Shown here piece by piece: positions 16,360 through 25,906 of a DNA stretch of 43,918 nt (its first letter is position 1; every line of letters begins with the position of its first letter). A program made the position numbers and the translations under genes. The notes under the pieces are model-generated. The model saw nothing but the letters and a program-made list of their open reading frames with translations, ran no database searches and was not told the DNA's origin. This DNA comes from CADCTM01 sp049671305 (GTDB taxonomy: Bacteria > Cyanobacteriota > Cyanobacteriia > Cyanobacteriales > Coleofasciculaceae), in assembly GCA_049671305.1 (NCBI GenBank), contig JBATUR010000113.1, positions 1 through 43,918 on the forward strand, in the 5' to 3' direction.

Positions 16360-17595
16360 TCAACCATACCAAATAGCTTCAATGGCTTGGGCTTTGGAGT
16401 TTGCCTCAGACGCTTGTTGAGTGTCCAGCCTCACTGTAACATGACCTAACTTGCGTCCTGGGCGAGATTGAGTTTTATTGTACCAATGAACAAAAGCGCC
16501 GGGTAAACTTGCTAGTTGTTGCCGCTTTTCTAAGTAGTCACTTTGAGAAGACTCATACCCTAACAAATTTACCATTACCGCACCTGCACAATTGAGCGTA
16601 GAACTTCCTAGAGGTAAATTGCTAACTGCCCGTAGTTGTTGCTCAAATTGGGAGGTTGCACAGGCATCTAGGGTATAGTGTCCAGAGTTGTGAGTGCGGG
16701 GCGAGACTTCATTAACTAATACTTTGCCAGTTTTTGTCAGAAAGAGTTCAATACCAAAAACGCCGACAACTTGTAGATTATGGAGGAGAGTATGTGCGAT
16801 CGCCTTGATCTCTTCGGCAACATTCAAACTAACCTCTGCTGGCACAAAAACCCGACGACAAACCTGTTCTTCCTGCTGAGTTTCCACTACAGGATAAACC
16901 ACCACCTCACCTGTTGCTGAACGTGCCGCAACTACCGCAAGCTCTCGTTCAAAAGCAATAAACTCTTCCAATAATACAGGAGCATAGTTTAATTTTTGCC
17001 AAACTGCCTGTAAATTATCTTTATTTTTAATTATAAAAGTTCCCTGCCCATCATAGCCGTGGCGTCGTGCCTTGAGGACGCAAGGAAACTCTAACTTGCT
17101 CAAATTTAAGGCTGCTTTAATTGACTCTTGGTTGTTAATTTCCCCTTCCAGAGTTATAAAATGCGGCTGAGGTATGCCAATTTTTTCAAAATAACAGCGC
17201 TGATCATACTTATCCAATAGCGGCAGCAAAGCTTCTAGACGGGGACGAAAACAAATACCATCTTCTGCCAACTGCATCAAAGCTGGCAAATTAATAAATT
17301 CATTTTCAAAAGTAATCACATCACAACACGAGGCTAGTTGAGCTGTAGCAGCCGCATCATCAATTTGGGCAAAAACCGTCTCTGCGGCAATTGAGACGGC
17401 TGGATCACTCTGCTGGGGCGTCTGAATGAATAATTTAATACCTAACTTATCTGCTGCACCAGCCATCATCCAGGCAAGCTGTCCTCCACCAATTACACCA
17501 ACACGCTCGATTATTTTGGGCAATTCGTCTAGATGCTCAATTGGCGTCGAGGTTTGGTTGAGCGAAGCAGGATCAGGCGTGGGTTGTGAAGCCAT
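16360..17595 (-). CDS. purK: N5-carboxyaminoimidazole ribonucleotide synthase PurK
   Basis: A 411-residue ATP-grasp enzyme that converts AIR, ATP and bicarbonate to N5-CAIR in purine synthesis. After a 30-residue Pro/Ser-rich extension, VGVIGGGQLAWMM starts the pre-ATP-grasp domain; FENEFIN, FPCVLKARRHGYDGQGTFII (ATP lysine and Gly-rich loop), LLEEFIAFERELAVVAAR and LVNEVSPRTHNSGHYTLDAC (metal ligands Glu and Asn) follow in the usual order. All key residues are present. The long N-terminal extension is typical of cyanobacterial sequences; no ATG nearer to the domain is available. Its partner purE is not in this window. Confidence 0.95.
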   Translation of the reverse strand: MASQPTPDPASLNQTSTPIEHLDELPKIIERVGVIGGGQLAWMMAGAADKLGIKLFIQTPQQSDPAVSIAAETVFAQIDDAAATAQLASCCDVITFENEFINLPALMQLAEDGICFRPRLEALLPLLDKYDQRCYFEKIGIPQPHFITLEGEINNQESIKAALNLSKLEFPCVLKARRHGYDGQGTFIIKNKDNLQAVWQKLNYAPVLLEEFIAFERELAVVAARSATGEVVVYPVVETQQEEQVCRRVFVPAEVSLNVAEEIKAIAHTLLHNLQVVGVFGIELFLTKTGKVLVNEVSPRTHNSGHYTLDACATSQFEQQLRAVSNLPLGSSTLNCAGAVMVNLLGYESSQSDYLEKRQQLASLPGAFVHWYNKTQSRPGRKLGHVTVRLDTQQASEANSKAQAIEAIWYG

Positions 17596-17700
17596 AGTTG
17601 TTTAGGGGTAACATGACAAGCCGGCTATACTCAGCTTGTATTTACAATTATCCAAGTTTTAGGAAAAATTACCTTCGTTGTATCGATAAATTAAGTTCAG

Positions 17701-18549
17701 ATGAAAGCAATATTTCTAAAATTTTATAACCGATTATTACAAATAATCATCAGGTTTCTTTGTAGCGTCACTGGTAAAGGCGGCGGCAAATTTACCCAAC
17801 TTTTGGTTCCTGGTCAAACTTATTTGATTAATAATTACTGTGGCAACTTAAACTTACAGATAGACACTAGCTATCCAATGGAAGCTTCGATTTGGCTAGC
17901 TGGAGTTTATGAAGTTGTTACCACCAAGTTTCTTAAAGAAGTTATCCGCGAAGGTGATGTATTTTTAGATGTTGGCGCTAACTGCGGGGCGCTGACTTTA
18001 GTCGCGGCAAACTTCATTGGAAAAGGCAAAGTTTATGCTTTTGAACCAAGTCCAAATGTTCGTGAACGACTGCAAGGTAATCTTAATTTAAATCCTCATT
18101 TAAAAGATACTATAACGATTATCCCCCAAGGATTAGGTTTAAGTAAACAACAAGTTTTTTATAACGAAGACCTTAATTATCGCGGTAATGGTTCATTATA
18201 CGAAAAACAAGGCATTCCTGTAGAAATACTAACTTTAGATGAGTGGGTAGCTCAGGAAAAGTTAAAGAAAATTGATCTAATCAAAATTGATGTAGAAGGC
18301 ATGGAATATGATGTTTTAGTCGGTGGCAAAACAGTTTTAGAGACTTATCAACCGATTATTTATTTTGAAACGCTGCCCATATTTTATGAAACAACTCTCC
18401 ACAATATCAAAACGATTTATGAGTTCTTGGAAGGTTTAGGTTATACAATTGTTCGACCTACAAAACCACACTCAAAAATCCCCTTTTCTGGTTCCTATCC
18501 TGCAAATTCTGTGGCAATTCCGGCAAGTCGGGCTGACAGACTGCAATAA
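17701..18549 (+). CDS. FkbM family methyltransferase
   Basis: A 282-residue SAM-dependent methyltransferase. Motif I is VFLDVGANCGALTLVAANFI, followed by VYAFEPSPNVRERLQGNLNL and the FkbM hallmark IDLIKIDVEGMEYDVLVGGK. The acceptor is not predictable; family members often methylate sugars or other oxygen acceptors in exopolysaccharide, lipid or natural-product pathways. There are no glycan genes beside it, so context gives no help. Codon use and composition are A/T-richer than its neighbours, which could hint at transfer but is not decisive. It is convergent with the next gene. Confidence 0.9.
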   Translation: MKAIFLKFYNRLLQIIIRFLCSVTGKGGGKFTQLLVPGQTYLINNYCGNLNLQIDTSYPMEASIWLAGVYEVVTTKFLKEVIREGDVFLDVGANCGALTLVAANFIGKGKVYAFEPSPNVRERLQGNLNLNPHLKDTITIIPQGLGLSKQQVFYNEDLNYRGNGSLYEKQGIPVEILTLDEWVAQEKLKKIDLIKIDVEGMEYDVLVGGKTVLETYQPIIYFETLPIFYETTLHNIKTIYEFLEGLGYTIVRPTKPHSKIPFSGSYPANSVAIPASRADRLQ

Positions 18550-18602
18550 TTAGGAATAAGTATCCAGGCAATATATCCCAAATTTATCAGAAGTTAACTA
18601 AC

Positions 18603-19094
18603 TTATCGACAGCCTAAAGAATCACGAGTTGTTACACCCGTTTGAGAATTTACTCCAGAGGCTTTTGCACAAAGTTCTTTAACTTGCGCCCCGTCAAGAA
18701 TTGCCTCACTAAAGTCTGCGCCCGTAATATCTGTATCATTAAATGTGGAACGCAATAAAATCGTTTCACTTAACACAGCGTCACTTAAATCTGCCCCTGT
18801 CAAATCTACCTGATCCAGCATTCCATAAGTTAAATTTGCGCCGTGTAAATTAGATTTAGTCATCACCGAAGCACTAAAAATTGTTCCCCGCAAATCAGCA
18901 TCAGAAAAGTTAGTAAACTCTAAATTAGCATTAGAAAACTCAGCCGATCGTAAAGTTTGCCCCGAAAAATCTTTACCTTTCAGTTCAGCATTACTATAAG
19001 AAAGCGGAGGTGGATATTGTGATGATGCTTGTGCAGGAATTGGGCAAACCCAAAGCATTACAGCAACGAGTATAGCAATTAGACGCTGAATCAT
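18603..19094 (-). CDS. exported pentapeptide repeat protein, lumenal type
   Basis: A 163-residue protein with signal peptide (RLIAILVAVMLWVCPIPAQA) and about 16 pentapeptide units of the A(D/N)LXX type, such as NLHGANLTYGMLDQVDLTGA. The repeats build a right-handed beta-helix. The C-terminal capping region contains two Cys (LCAKASGV...DSLGC) that could form a disulfide, as in the TL15/TL17 thylakoid-lumen pentapeptide proteins of plants. Export to the lumen or periplasm is likely; function is unknown. The ATG at 19094 is used; a GTG at 19106 lies upstream without a ribosome binding site. Confidence 0.88.
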   Translation of the reverse strand: MIQRLIAILVAVMLWVCPIPAQASSQYPPPLSYSNAELKGKDFSGQTLRSAEFSNANLEFTNFSDADLRGTIFSASVMTKSNLHGANLTYGMLDQVDLTGADLSDAVLSETILLRSTFNDTDITGADFSEAILDGAQVKELCAKASGVNSQTGVTTRDSLGCR

Positions 19095-19256
19095 AATAAT
19101 TAACACTTCAGGTGGACGCTAACTTAATCTTAACCAAGGATTTGATGATACCACTTGCTGCTCTCATTAAATGTTGAAATACCGATTTGAGCCAAATAAA
19201 AGACAAATTGCTTGGTCAGCAGGTAGGATACTGATAGAAGTTGTTCAAAAAAGCTT

Positions 19257-19607
19257 ATGCCACACTTCTTATTAACTTGGTTACTCACGGCGCTAGCATT
19301 GATAATTACAGCCCAAATAGTACCAGGCTTTAAGGTTGACAGTTTCCCGGCTGCCTTAGTAGCTTCGGTGATTTTAGGACTAGTCAATGCTTTTGTCAAA
19401 CCAATTTTAGTGTTTTTGACACTGCCAATTACCTTTTTAACTTTCGGGTTGTTTCTGCTTGTTATAAATGCCCTAACAATTTGGTTAGCAGGTAATGTTA
19501 CTTCTGGGTTTCAGGTATATGGATTTATCCCAGCTTTGATCGGTTCAATTGTTCTTACCATTGTTTCTGGTGTGCTTAACTATGTCTTTGGCGGTTTTAG
19601 AAGATAA
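19257..19607 (+). CDS. phage holin family (DUF/Phage_holin_4_2-like) membrane protein
   Basis: A 116-residue very hydrophobic protein with four membrane segments and short polar loops; the motif GLVNAFVKPILVFLTLPITF and a C-terminal GFIPALIGSIVLTIVSGVLN are characteristic of the chromosomal holin-4_2-like family. Despite the name, no prophage genes surround it and members are widespread single-copy chromosomal genes of unknown function. It is divergent from the pentapeptide gene and convergent with the CbiG-domain gene. Confidence 0.85.
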   Translation: MPHFLLTWLLTALALIITAQIVPGFKVDSFPAALVASVILGLVNAFVKPILVFLTLPITFLTFGLFLLVINALTIWLAGNVTSGFQVYGFIPALIGSIVLTIVSGVLNYVFGGFRR

Positions 19608-19648
19608 TATGTGGTACAGCCTCAAAAGCCAAAATCAACATATATTAG

Positions 19649-20098
19649 CTAAGATTGAGCGATCGCAACGGTGACAGATCCTGGTTGATTTTCTTTTCTG
19701 AAGATTTGTTTGCTTACCCGTAAAATACCATGATCTGCCATAATTGCGGCTGCTTCGGCAACGCTAGGAGTGGCAACACTTTGCTCGACAAATATAGCAG
19801 GATTAGGGACAATAACTAAGCGCAATACTTCGGCAGGGAAAGTTTTTAACGGTAGCTGGTGTGCTTGACAAAATGCCACTAATCCTGCTTCATTAGCCTT
19901 CCGATCAATTGTGGCAATTCCGGCGATCTTTTCGGTTAAATCATAACGCCGACAAACTGCCCAAATTGCCTCTTCAATTAGTTGTTTAGATGTGCCACGC
20001 TGACAACCAATTCCTACCCACAACACTCCAGACTGCCACTTCCTTTCTTCAATCTTACTCTTGGCAACGTTATCAGTTGGTGCAATAACTAATCTCAA
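19649..20098 (-). CDS. CbiG C-terminal domain protein (CobE-like)
   Basis: A 149-residue protein consisting only of the CbiG C-terminal domain: LWVGIGCQRGTSKQLIEEAI, IAGIATIDRKANEAGLVAFC, and PSVAEAAAIM are the conserved blocks. CbiG opens the delta-lactone of cobalt-precorrin-5A in anaerobic cobalamin synthesis, while the stand-alone C-domain (CobE) has a less defined role in the same pathway. The start is TTG at 20098, since no ATG or GTG is suitably placed; an AGGA lies five to eight bases upstream. No other cobalamin gene is in the window. Confidence 0.82.
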   Translation of the reverse strand: MRLVIAPTDNVAKSKIEERKWQSGVLWVGIGCQRGTSKQLIEEAIWAVCRRYDLTEKIAGIATIDRKANEAGLVAFCQAHQLPLKTFPAEVLRLVIVPNPAIFVEQSVATPSVAEAAAIMADHGILRVSKQIFRKENQPGSVTVAIAQS

Positions 20099-20120
20099 TA
20101 TTCCTAACCTTACTACCTAG

Positions 20121-20150
20121 AAAAAAAACACCCAACTTATAAAAGTTGGG
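20121..20150 (-). terminator. intrinsic terminator of ndhB
   Basis: Arms CCCAACTT (20131-20138) and AAGTTGGG (20143-20150) pair perfectly around a four-base loop. On the minus strand a run of eight T (20121-20128) follows after two bases, giving a strong terminator 27 bases after the ndhB stop. Confidence 0.9.
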
Positions 20151-20176
20151 CATCTTAAAAAAATCATACCAAATAT

Positions 20177-21745
20177 TTAGCTCTTGGCGTCCAAATCTAT
20201 TGGTTGCACACTCACAGCAGGCACAGAATTATTAATAATCGCCTGTTGTAACATAGGAGTGCGAGTAACCGAAGCATTTGCTAAGGTAAACAAAGGATTT
20301 GATAAAATTCCGGCTACAGTTGTCGCAATAACTGTCAATACCAAACCAACTTGTAAAGGACGCATTCCAGGAAGATTCCAGCGAACTTCTGGGTAATTCT
20401 TAACAGCGTCGGACATTTCTTGTGGTTCTTTAACTACCATCATCTTAACGACACGGATATAGTAGTAAATTGAGACAACACTAGCAATTAGACCCAACAA
20501 AACTAAACCATAAAGTCCAGCTTGCCAACCTGCCCAGAATAGGTAAATTTTACCAAAGAAACCAGCCAGGGGTGGAATTCCGCCCAAAGAAAGCAAACAA
20601 ATACTTAAACCTAAAGTTAGCAGCGGATCTTTTTGATACAAACCAGCATACTCGCTAATTTGGTCAGTGCCGGTGCGGAGGGTAAAGAGAATGACGCAGG
20701 CAAAACCACCGAGGTTCATGAATAGATAAACTAGCAGGTAGAATATCATACTGGCATAACCGGCATCTGTGCCAGCAATTAAACCAATCATCACAAAACC
20801 CGCTTGAGCAATGGAAGAATAGGCAAGTAGCCGCTTCATGCTAGTTTGAGTAAGAGCGACGACATTACCCAAAACCAAACTCAAGACAGCAAGGGCAGTA
20901 AAGACAAAGTGCCATTGTGCGGTAACTACAGGGAAAGCAGTCGTCATTAGGCGAATTGCCATTGCAAACCCTGCTGCTTTTGAACCCACAGAAAGGAATG
21001 CTACCACAGGAGTAGGAGAACCTTCGTAAACGTCTGGCGTCCATTGGTGGAAGGGTACAGCGGAGATTTTGAAGGCAATACCTGCGATCGCAAATACTAA
21101 AGCAATGAGGATACCTAAAGACTTACCAGATTCGAGAGTGGCAATACCTAAAGCGATCGCATCTAGCTGTGTTTCGCCTCCCGACAACCCATACAACAAC
21201 GATACGCCATAAAGGAACACAGCCGAACTTGATGCACCAATTAGCAGATATTTTAGCGCCGCTTCATTAGAACGAGGGTCACGCTTCATGTAACCCGTCA
21301 GCAGGTAAGATGAAATACTGAGAGTTTCTAGTGAGATAAAAATCATCACCAACTCATTTGCACCGGAAAGAAACATTCCCCCCAAGGTTGCACTAAGGGT
21401 AATTGCGATAAACTCAGCTAAAGACGTACCAGACTGCTGCACATAACGAATAGACAGCAAAATTGTCACAGCAGCAGATATAGCAATGATGCCGCGAAAT
21501 ACCACGCTCAGAGCATCGCCGTTAAAGCTTCCCAGAAAGGCAACAGGATCACTAACATCCCATTCATAGTACAAAACAACTACCGCCGTCAGTAGTCCAC
21601 CAATTGCCACATAAGGAATACCATTAGCGGAACTCCTACCAGCAATCAGATCAATTAATAAAACCAGCAAGAGGGTAATAATTATAATTCCCTCTGGCAA
21701 AATTATCCCGGCATTTAGCTGGGCAGCAAGATTGGCAAAATCCAT
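20177..21745 (-). CDS. ndhB: NAD(P)H-quinone oxidoreductase subunit 2 (NdhB)
   Basis: A 522-residue proton-pumping membrane subunit of the NDH-1 complex, which drives respiration, cyclic electron flow around photosystem I and CO2 uptake in thylakoid membranes. About 14 hydrophobic segments are visible. Conserved stretches include ELVMIFISLETLSISSYLLT, FKISAVPFHQWTPDVYEGSP (with the key Lys and His) and LLAYSSIAQAGFVMIG, all intact. Start at ATG 21745 gives the usual N-terminus MDFANLAAQLNAG. It is transcribed alone and ends at a strong terminator. Confidence 0.97.
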   Translation of the reverse strand: MDFANLAAQLNAGIILPEGIIIITLLLVLLIDLIAGRSSANGIPYVAIGGLLTAVVVLYYEWDVSDPVAFLGSFNGDALSVVFRGIIAISAAVTILLSIRYVQQSGTSLAEFIAITLSATLGGMFLSGANELVMIFISLETLSISSYLLTGYMKRDPRSNEAALKYLLIGASSSAVFLYGVSLLYGLSGGETQLDAIALGIATLESGKSLGILIALVFAIAGIAFKISAVPFHQWTPDVYEGSPTPVVAFLSVGSKAAGFAMAIRLMTTAFPVVTAQWHFVFTALAVLSLVLGNVVALTQTSMKRLLAYSSIAQAGFVMIGLIAGTDAGYASMIFYLLVYLFMNLGGFACVILFTLRTGTDQISEYAGLYQKDPLLTLGLSICLLSLGGIPPLAGFFGKIYLFWAGWQAGLYGLVLLGLIASVVSIYYYIRVVKMMVVKEPQEMSDAVKNYPEVRWNLPGMRPLQVGLVLTVIATTVAGILSNPLFTLANASVTRTPMLQQAIINNSVPAVSVQPIDLDAKS

Positions 21746-21885
21746 AGTTTCTATCGGTATGGTCTATGGTTACAGTCGCACATCAACTTTCTTATCTTAC
21801 CCTTGGAATGGAACTATTTAGGTAGCTAAGTTTATCAAAAATAGTAATTACATATCAAGCTAAAAATCGCTATAGTTCATTTTGC

Positions 21886-22458
21886 TCATGGAAAAACTTC
21901 GGCTAAATTTAGAGATAAATCCGCAAAACCGGGCAAATACACCGCTTCATTTGACAAAAATATCCGTTTGCAACGATAGTTAAATTTCCCTTGCTGATCT
22001 TGATAAGGTTCAGTATAAAACTCCAAATAATTTTCTACCAAATTAAATATCCAGTAATCACAAATGCCCGCTTCAGCGTAGACAGATAACTTAGTTTTTT
22101 GATCGTAACTTAAGGTTGAATCAGAAATTTCAATAACTAACAAAATATCAGCAGGTATAGGGTGAGATGATAAATAATCATCAAAACAATTACGAGCAAT
22201 TATGCCATCCGGTTGAGGTTCGCTGTCTGAAGGTAAAATAATTGGTTCTTGTCCACGCACAATGGCACGATCATCTAATAGTAAAATCAACTTTCGGATC
22301 AAGCCAGTATTACAGACGGAATGGGAAGTTTTCTTAGTAGGCATCTGGATAATTTCGCCCCGAATTAATTCTACCCGTTCATCTGCCGAGAAAAATCCAA
22401 GTTCACCCAAACGGTGATATTCATTTAAGGTAAATCGTCTTGTAGTAACCGCAGTCAT
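21886..22458 (-). CDS. Uma2 family (DUF820) putative endonuclease
   Basis: A 190-residue Uma2 protein with a PD-(D/E)XK nuclease fold. The N-terminal RRFTLNEYHRLGELGFFSAD and VELIRGEIIQMP are classic for the family; PQPDGIIA (catalytic Asp) and ILLVIEISDSTLSYDQKTKL (Glu, with Lys nearby) are the expected active-site elements, followed by YAEAGICDYWIFNL. All catalytic residues are present. Cyanobacteria carry many copies, often near mobile or repeated DNA, but the biological function is unproven. It stands alone upstream of ndhB on the same strand. Confidence 0.9.
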   Translation of the reverse strand: MTAVTTRRFTLNEYHRLGELGFFSADERVELIRGEIIQMPTKKTSHSVCNTGLIRKLILLLDDRAIVRGQEPIILPSDSEPQPDGIIARNCFDDYLSSHPIPADILLVIEISDSTLSYDQKTKLSVYAEAGICDYWIFNLVENYLEFYTEPYQDQQGKFNYRCKRIFLSNEAVYLPGFADLSLNLAEVFP

Positions 22459-23105
22459 GGTTAATTATCCAAGTACGAGGAATATTTGTATACGATAATT
22501 CATTGGCTATTAAGTTGTTTTATTATTATGACCAATTACCAATATTTATTTTAGGCAGACAATATTTTTATAAATAGTTAACTTTTTGGCTGGTTAGCTA
22601 TATTACCCTTCAGGACTTATAAAAATGCGAGATCAGAAAAACACCTTTATTTACAACATCATGGCAGACTTGCCTCTGGATCACCAAAATGATCGCCTCC
22701 ACTCACCTCAGATAACTGCTAAGGTCAAAAGAGACATTTCTGCCATCTGCCTCACCGCCAGTATAATCATATTCCCTTGCCCTGATTAGTTTGGGTTGCA
22801 GCGGTAGAATGAGCAAAACTTGCTTTGATTATCCTAGAGATATTGGCGTTTGACCAGGCGTCGGCAAAAGGTGAAAACACAATTGATGTTTTTTGGGTCG
22901 CTCTCTTTGATCAGCTATAAGTAGAGATCAAGCTACATTTAGCAATAAGGACTGACAAGCCCTAAAACTTTCATAGCGACATCCCAGCACTGCCGTGACT
23001 ACCCTTTAAACTTAAATTAACCAAACCCCTTGACATTTCGCCCTCACTTCACCAACTCTGTCTCTTTAGCCCGTTGCTGTATTCCGCAAGGAAGTTAACG
23101 TTCCT
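22459..23105. other. 650-bp gene-poor region before topA
   Basis: No recognised gene or RNA is seen. One 54-codon frame (22625-22789, starting MRDQKNTFIYNIMADLPLDH) has an AGGAC about nine bases upstream but its composition is not convincingly coding. A TTGACA at 23032 could be a -35 box for topA although no clear -10 follows. The topA ribosome binding site (AAGGAAG) is visible at about 23088-23094. Confidence 0.5.
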
Positions 23106-25766
23106 ATGTCAACCCTCGTAATTGTCGAATCTCCCACCAAAGCACGTACTATCCGTAACTACCTGCCCTCCAGCTATCGCGTTGAGGCATCAATGGGGCA
23201 CGTTCGTGACCTCCCCCAGTCCGCCACAGAAATTCCGGCGTCCGTAAAAGAGGAAAAGTGGGCGCAGTTGGGGGTAAATGTGGAAGCCAACTTTGAGCCC
23301 CTATACGTCATTCCCAAAGACAAAAAGAAAACTGTCCAAATGCTTAAAGACGCCCTAAAAGGCGCCACAGAATTAGTTCTAGCCACTGACGAAGACCGCG
23401 AAGGCGAAAGCATTAGTTGGCATTTATTGCAAATCTTGAAGCCGAAAGTCCCCACCAAGCGGATGGTATTTCATGAAATTACCTCTGAAGCGATTAAAAA
23501 AGCCCTTAAAAACTGCCGCGATATCGACGAACAACTTGTCCACGCCCAAGAAACCCGTAGAATTTTAGACCGCTTGGTAGGCTACACTTTGTCGCCGCTA
23601 CTCTGGAAAAAAATCGCTTGGGGCTTATCAGCAGGACGTGTCCAGTCAGTCGCTGTCAGGCTTTTGGTCACCAAAGAACGCCTACGTCGGGCGTTTCGTC
23701 AAGGTAGCTACTGGGATTTAAAAGCCGTTTTAGAGCAGGCAAAAACCCCATTTGACTCGCGCCTAGTTAGCCTTGCTGGTACTAAAATTGCCACCGGCGC
23801 AGATTTTGACCCCAATACAGGTCAAATCATTTCAGGGCGACGAGTTCGGCTACTTTCGGAAACCGAAGCTAGAGAACTACATACCCGCATTACAGGCAAA
23901 ACCTGGACAGTTAGCGACTTAGAAGAACGTCCAGTTACCCGCAAACCCGCACCCCCTTTTACAACTTCAACCTTACAACAAGAGGCAAACCGCAAACTAC
24001 GCCTTAGCGCCCGTGACACCATGCGGACAGCACAAAGTTTGTATGAGCAGGGGTATATTACCTATATGCGTACAGACTCGGTGCATTTGTCAGGACAAGC
24101 GATCGCAGCAGCTAGAAGTTGCGTCGAACAAATGTACGGCAAACAATACCTCAGCCCTCAACCACGGCAGTACACCACCAAAAGTAAAGGCGCACAAGAA
24201 GCCCACGAAGCTATTCGTCCTGCAGGCAGCAGCTTCCGCACCCCCAAAGAAACCGGTTTAGGTGGTCGAGACTTAGCCCTATATGACCTAATTTGGAAGC
24301 GTACCGTTGCCTGTCAAATGGCAGACTCGCGGCAAACTCAAATTACCGTACAACTGCAAGTTGAAGATGCCGGTTTTCGTTCCAGCGGCAAACGTATCGA
24401 CTTCCCCGGTTACCTACGCGCCTACGTCGAAGGTTCCGATGACCCAGATGCCGCCTTAGAAGACCAGGAAGTAATCTTGCCCACCATGAAGGTAGGCGAC
24501 CACCCCACCTGCAAGAAACTCGAAGCAGACGGTCACGAAACCCAGCCTCCGGCGCGTTATACCGAAGCTTCTTTGGTAAAAATGCTGGAAAGTGAAGGAA
24601 TTGGGCGTCCGAGTACTTATGCCAGCATTATTGGCACGATTATTGACCGGGGCTATGCCCAAATGCAGAATAATGCCCTAGTCCCTACTTTCACGGCATT
24701 TGCAGTCACAGGTTTGCTGGAAAAATACTTCCCCAACCTTGTCGATACTAGTTTTACTTCCAAAATGGAACATACTCTAGATGAAATCTCCACAGGCGAA
24801 GCGCAATGGCTGCCTTACCTACAAGAGTTTTATCTGGGCGAAAAGGGACTAGAAACTCAAGTTAGAGAACAAGAAAGCCAAATTGACCCAACGGCAGCCC
24901 GTACAGTTGAGTTAGAGAATTTGGCAGCAAAAGTCAGAATTGGTAAGTTTGGCGCTTATATCGAGGCAAAGAAAGGCGATGAAGTCGTTACAGCTTCCAT
25001 TCCCAAAAACCTGACACCAGCGGAACTCGACCCCGAACAAGTTGAAGTTTTATTGCGGCAGAAAACCGAAGGACCAGACAAATTGGGAATGCATCCCGAA
25101 ACTGGTGAACCAATTTATGTTTTAATTGGTCCCTACGGTCCCTATGTGCGCCTCGGTGACGTGTCTGAGGAAAATAAGAAGCCAAAGCAGACTTCTTTGC
25201 CCAAGGGCGTCACGCCGGAAACTGTGACTTTAGAGATGGCGGTGGGCTTGTTGGCTTTGCCTCGTAAATTAGGCGAACATCCTGACACGGGTCGGAAAAT
25301 TCAGACGAGTTTGGGGCGCTTTGGTCCTTATGTGGTTCACGACCAAGGTAAGGAAGGTAAGGATTATCGATCGCTAAAAGCTACTGATGATGTCTTGACA
25401 ATTACCTTAGAACGTGCGTTAGAACTGCTGGCAGAACCGAAAAAGGGACGCGGTGCAGGTAAGTCCAAAAAACCGTTAAGAGAATTGGGACTTCATCCCA
25501 AGGATGAGGAACCAATTAATATTTACGATGGTCCCTATGGCGCTTATGTCAAGCATGGTAAAACTAATGCTTCGCTGCCAGAAGGACAAACGGTGGAAGA
25601 TATTACTTTAGAAACGGCGTTGGAGGTTTTGGCGGCTAAGGCATCTACCAAAAAAACAAGCAAGTCTTCAACTACTAAAAAGTCAGCAGGGACTACTAGT
25701 AGCCGCAAGACGACTAAGAAAACAACGACTACTAAAAAGTCTTCAAGCCGTAGTAGTTCCAAGTGA
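23106..25766 (+). CDS. topA: DNA topoisomerase I (type IA)
   Basis: An 886-residue enzyme that relaxes negative supercoils. The TOPRIM domain has Glu8 in LVIVESPTKA and Asp95/Asp97/Glu99 in TDEDREGE as metal ligands. The catalytic Tyr320 lies in GYITYMRTDS, and GIGRPSTYASII and the domain II/III elements follow. The C-terminal part contains at least three Gly-Pro-Tyr repeat modules (LIGPYGPYVRLG; LGRFGPYVVHD; YDGPYGAYVKHG) instead of zinc fingers, which is normal in cyanobacteria. The last 40 residues are a Lys/Ser/Thr-rich tail, likely DNA-binding. ATG at 23106 has AAGGAAG upstream. It is followed by a very stable palindromic terminator. Confidence 0.97.
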   Translation: MSTLVIVESPTKARTIRNYLPSSYRVEASMGHVRDLPQSATEIPASVKEEKWAQLGVNVEANFEPLYVIPKDKKKTVQMLKDALKGATELVLATDEDREGESISWHLLQILKPKVPTKRMVFHEITSEAIKKALKNCRDIDEQLVHAQETRRILDRLVGYTLSPLLWKKIAWGLSAGRVQSVAVRLLVTKERLRRAFRQGSYWDLKAVLEQAKTPFDSRLVSLAGTKIATGADFDPNTGQIISGRRVRLLSETEARELHTRITGKTWTVSDLEERPVTRKPAPPFTTSTLQQEANRKLRLSARDTMRTAQSLYEQGYITYMRTDSVHLSGQAIAAARSCVEQMYGKQYLSPQPRQYTTKSKGAQEAHEAIRPAGSSFRTPKETGLGGRDLALYDLIWKRTVACQMADSRQTQITVQLQVEDAGFRSSGKRIDFPGYLRAYVEGSDDPDAALEDQEVILPTMKVGDHPTCKKLEADGHETQPPARYTEASLVKMLESEGIGRPSTYASIIGTIIDRGYAQMQNNALVPTFTAFAVTGLLEKYFPNLVDTSFTSKMEHTLDEISTGEAQWLPYLQEFYLGEKGLETQVREQESQIDPTAARTVELENLAAKVRIGKFGAYIEAKKGDEVVTASIPKNLTPAELDPEQVEVLLRQKTEGPDKLGMHPETGEPIYVLIGPYGPYVRLGDVSEENKKPKQTSLPKGVTPETVTLEMAVGLLALPRKLGEHPDTGRKIQTSLGRFGPYVVHDQGKEGKDYRSLKATDDVLTITLERALELLAEPKKGRGAGKSKKPLRELGLHPKDEEPINIYDGPYGAYVKHGKTNASLPEGQTVEDITLETALEVLAAKASTKKTSKSSTTKKSAGTTSSRKTTKKTTTTKKSSSRSSSK

Positions 25767-25777
25767 TGGTATTGCTA

Positions 25778-25817
25778 AATAAAGTAGAGACGAGAAATTT
25801 CTCGTCTCTACTTTATT
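25778..25817. terminator. 40-nt perfect palindrome, bidirectional terminator
   Basis: AATAAAGTAGAGACGAGAAA (25778-25797) is followed directly by its exact reverse complement (25798-25817). It lies between the convergent topA and ABC-transporter ATPase genes and has T-rich ends on both strands, so it most likely terminates both transcripts. Confidence 0.8.
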
Positions 25818-25906
25818 GCCGACAAACTCAACAAGAATAGCTGAGATTATTTGCTGTTTCGCTTTCGCTTTCTGAGCAGAAAAATCAATCAGCCACCAGA
25901 TAAACT

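Noticed and set aside
19257..19607. Prophage indicated by a holin-family gene
   Set aside because: Neighbours are housekeeping genes and the family is commonly a single chromosomal gene; no other phage gene is in the window.
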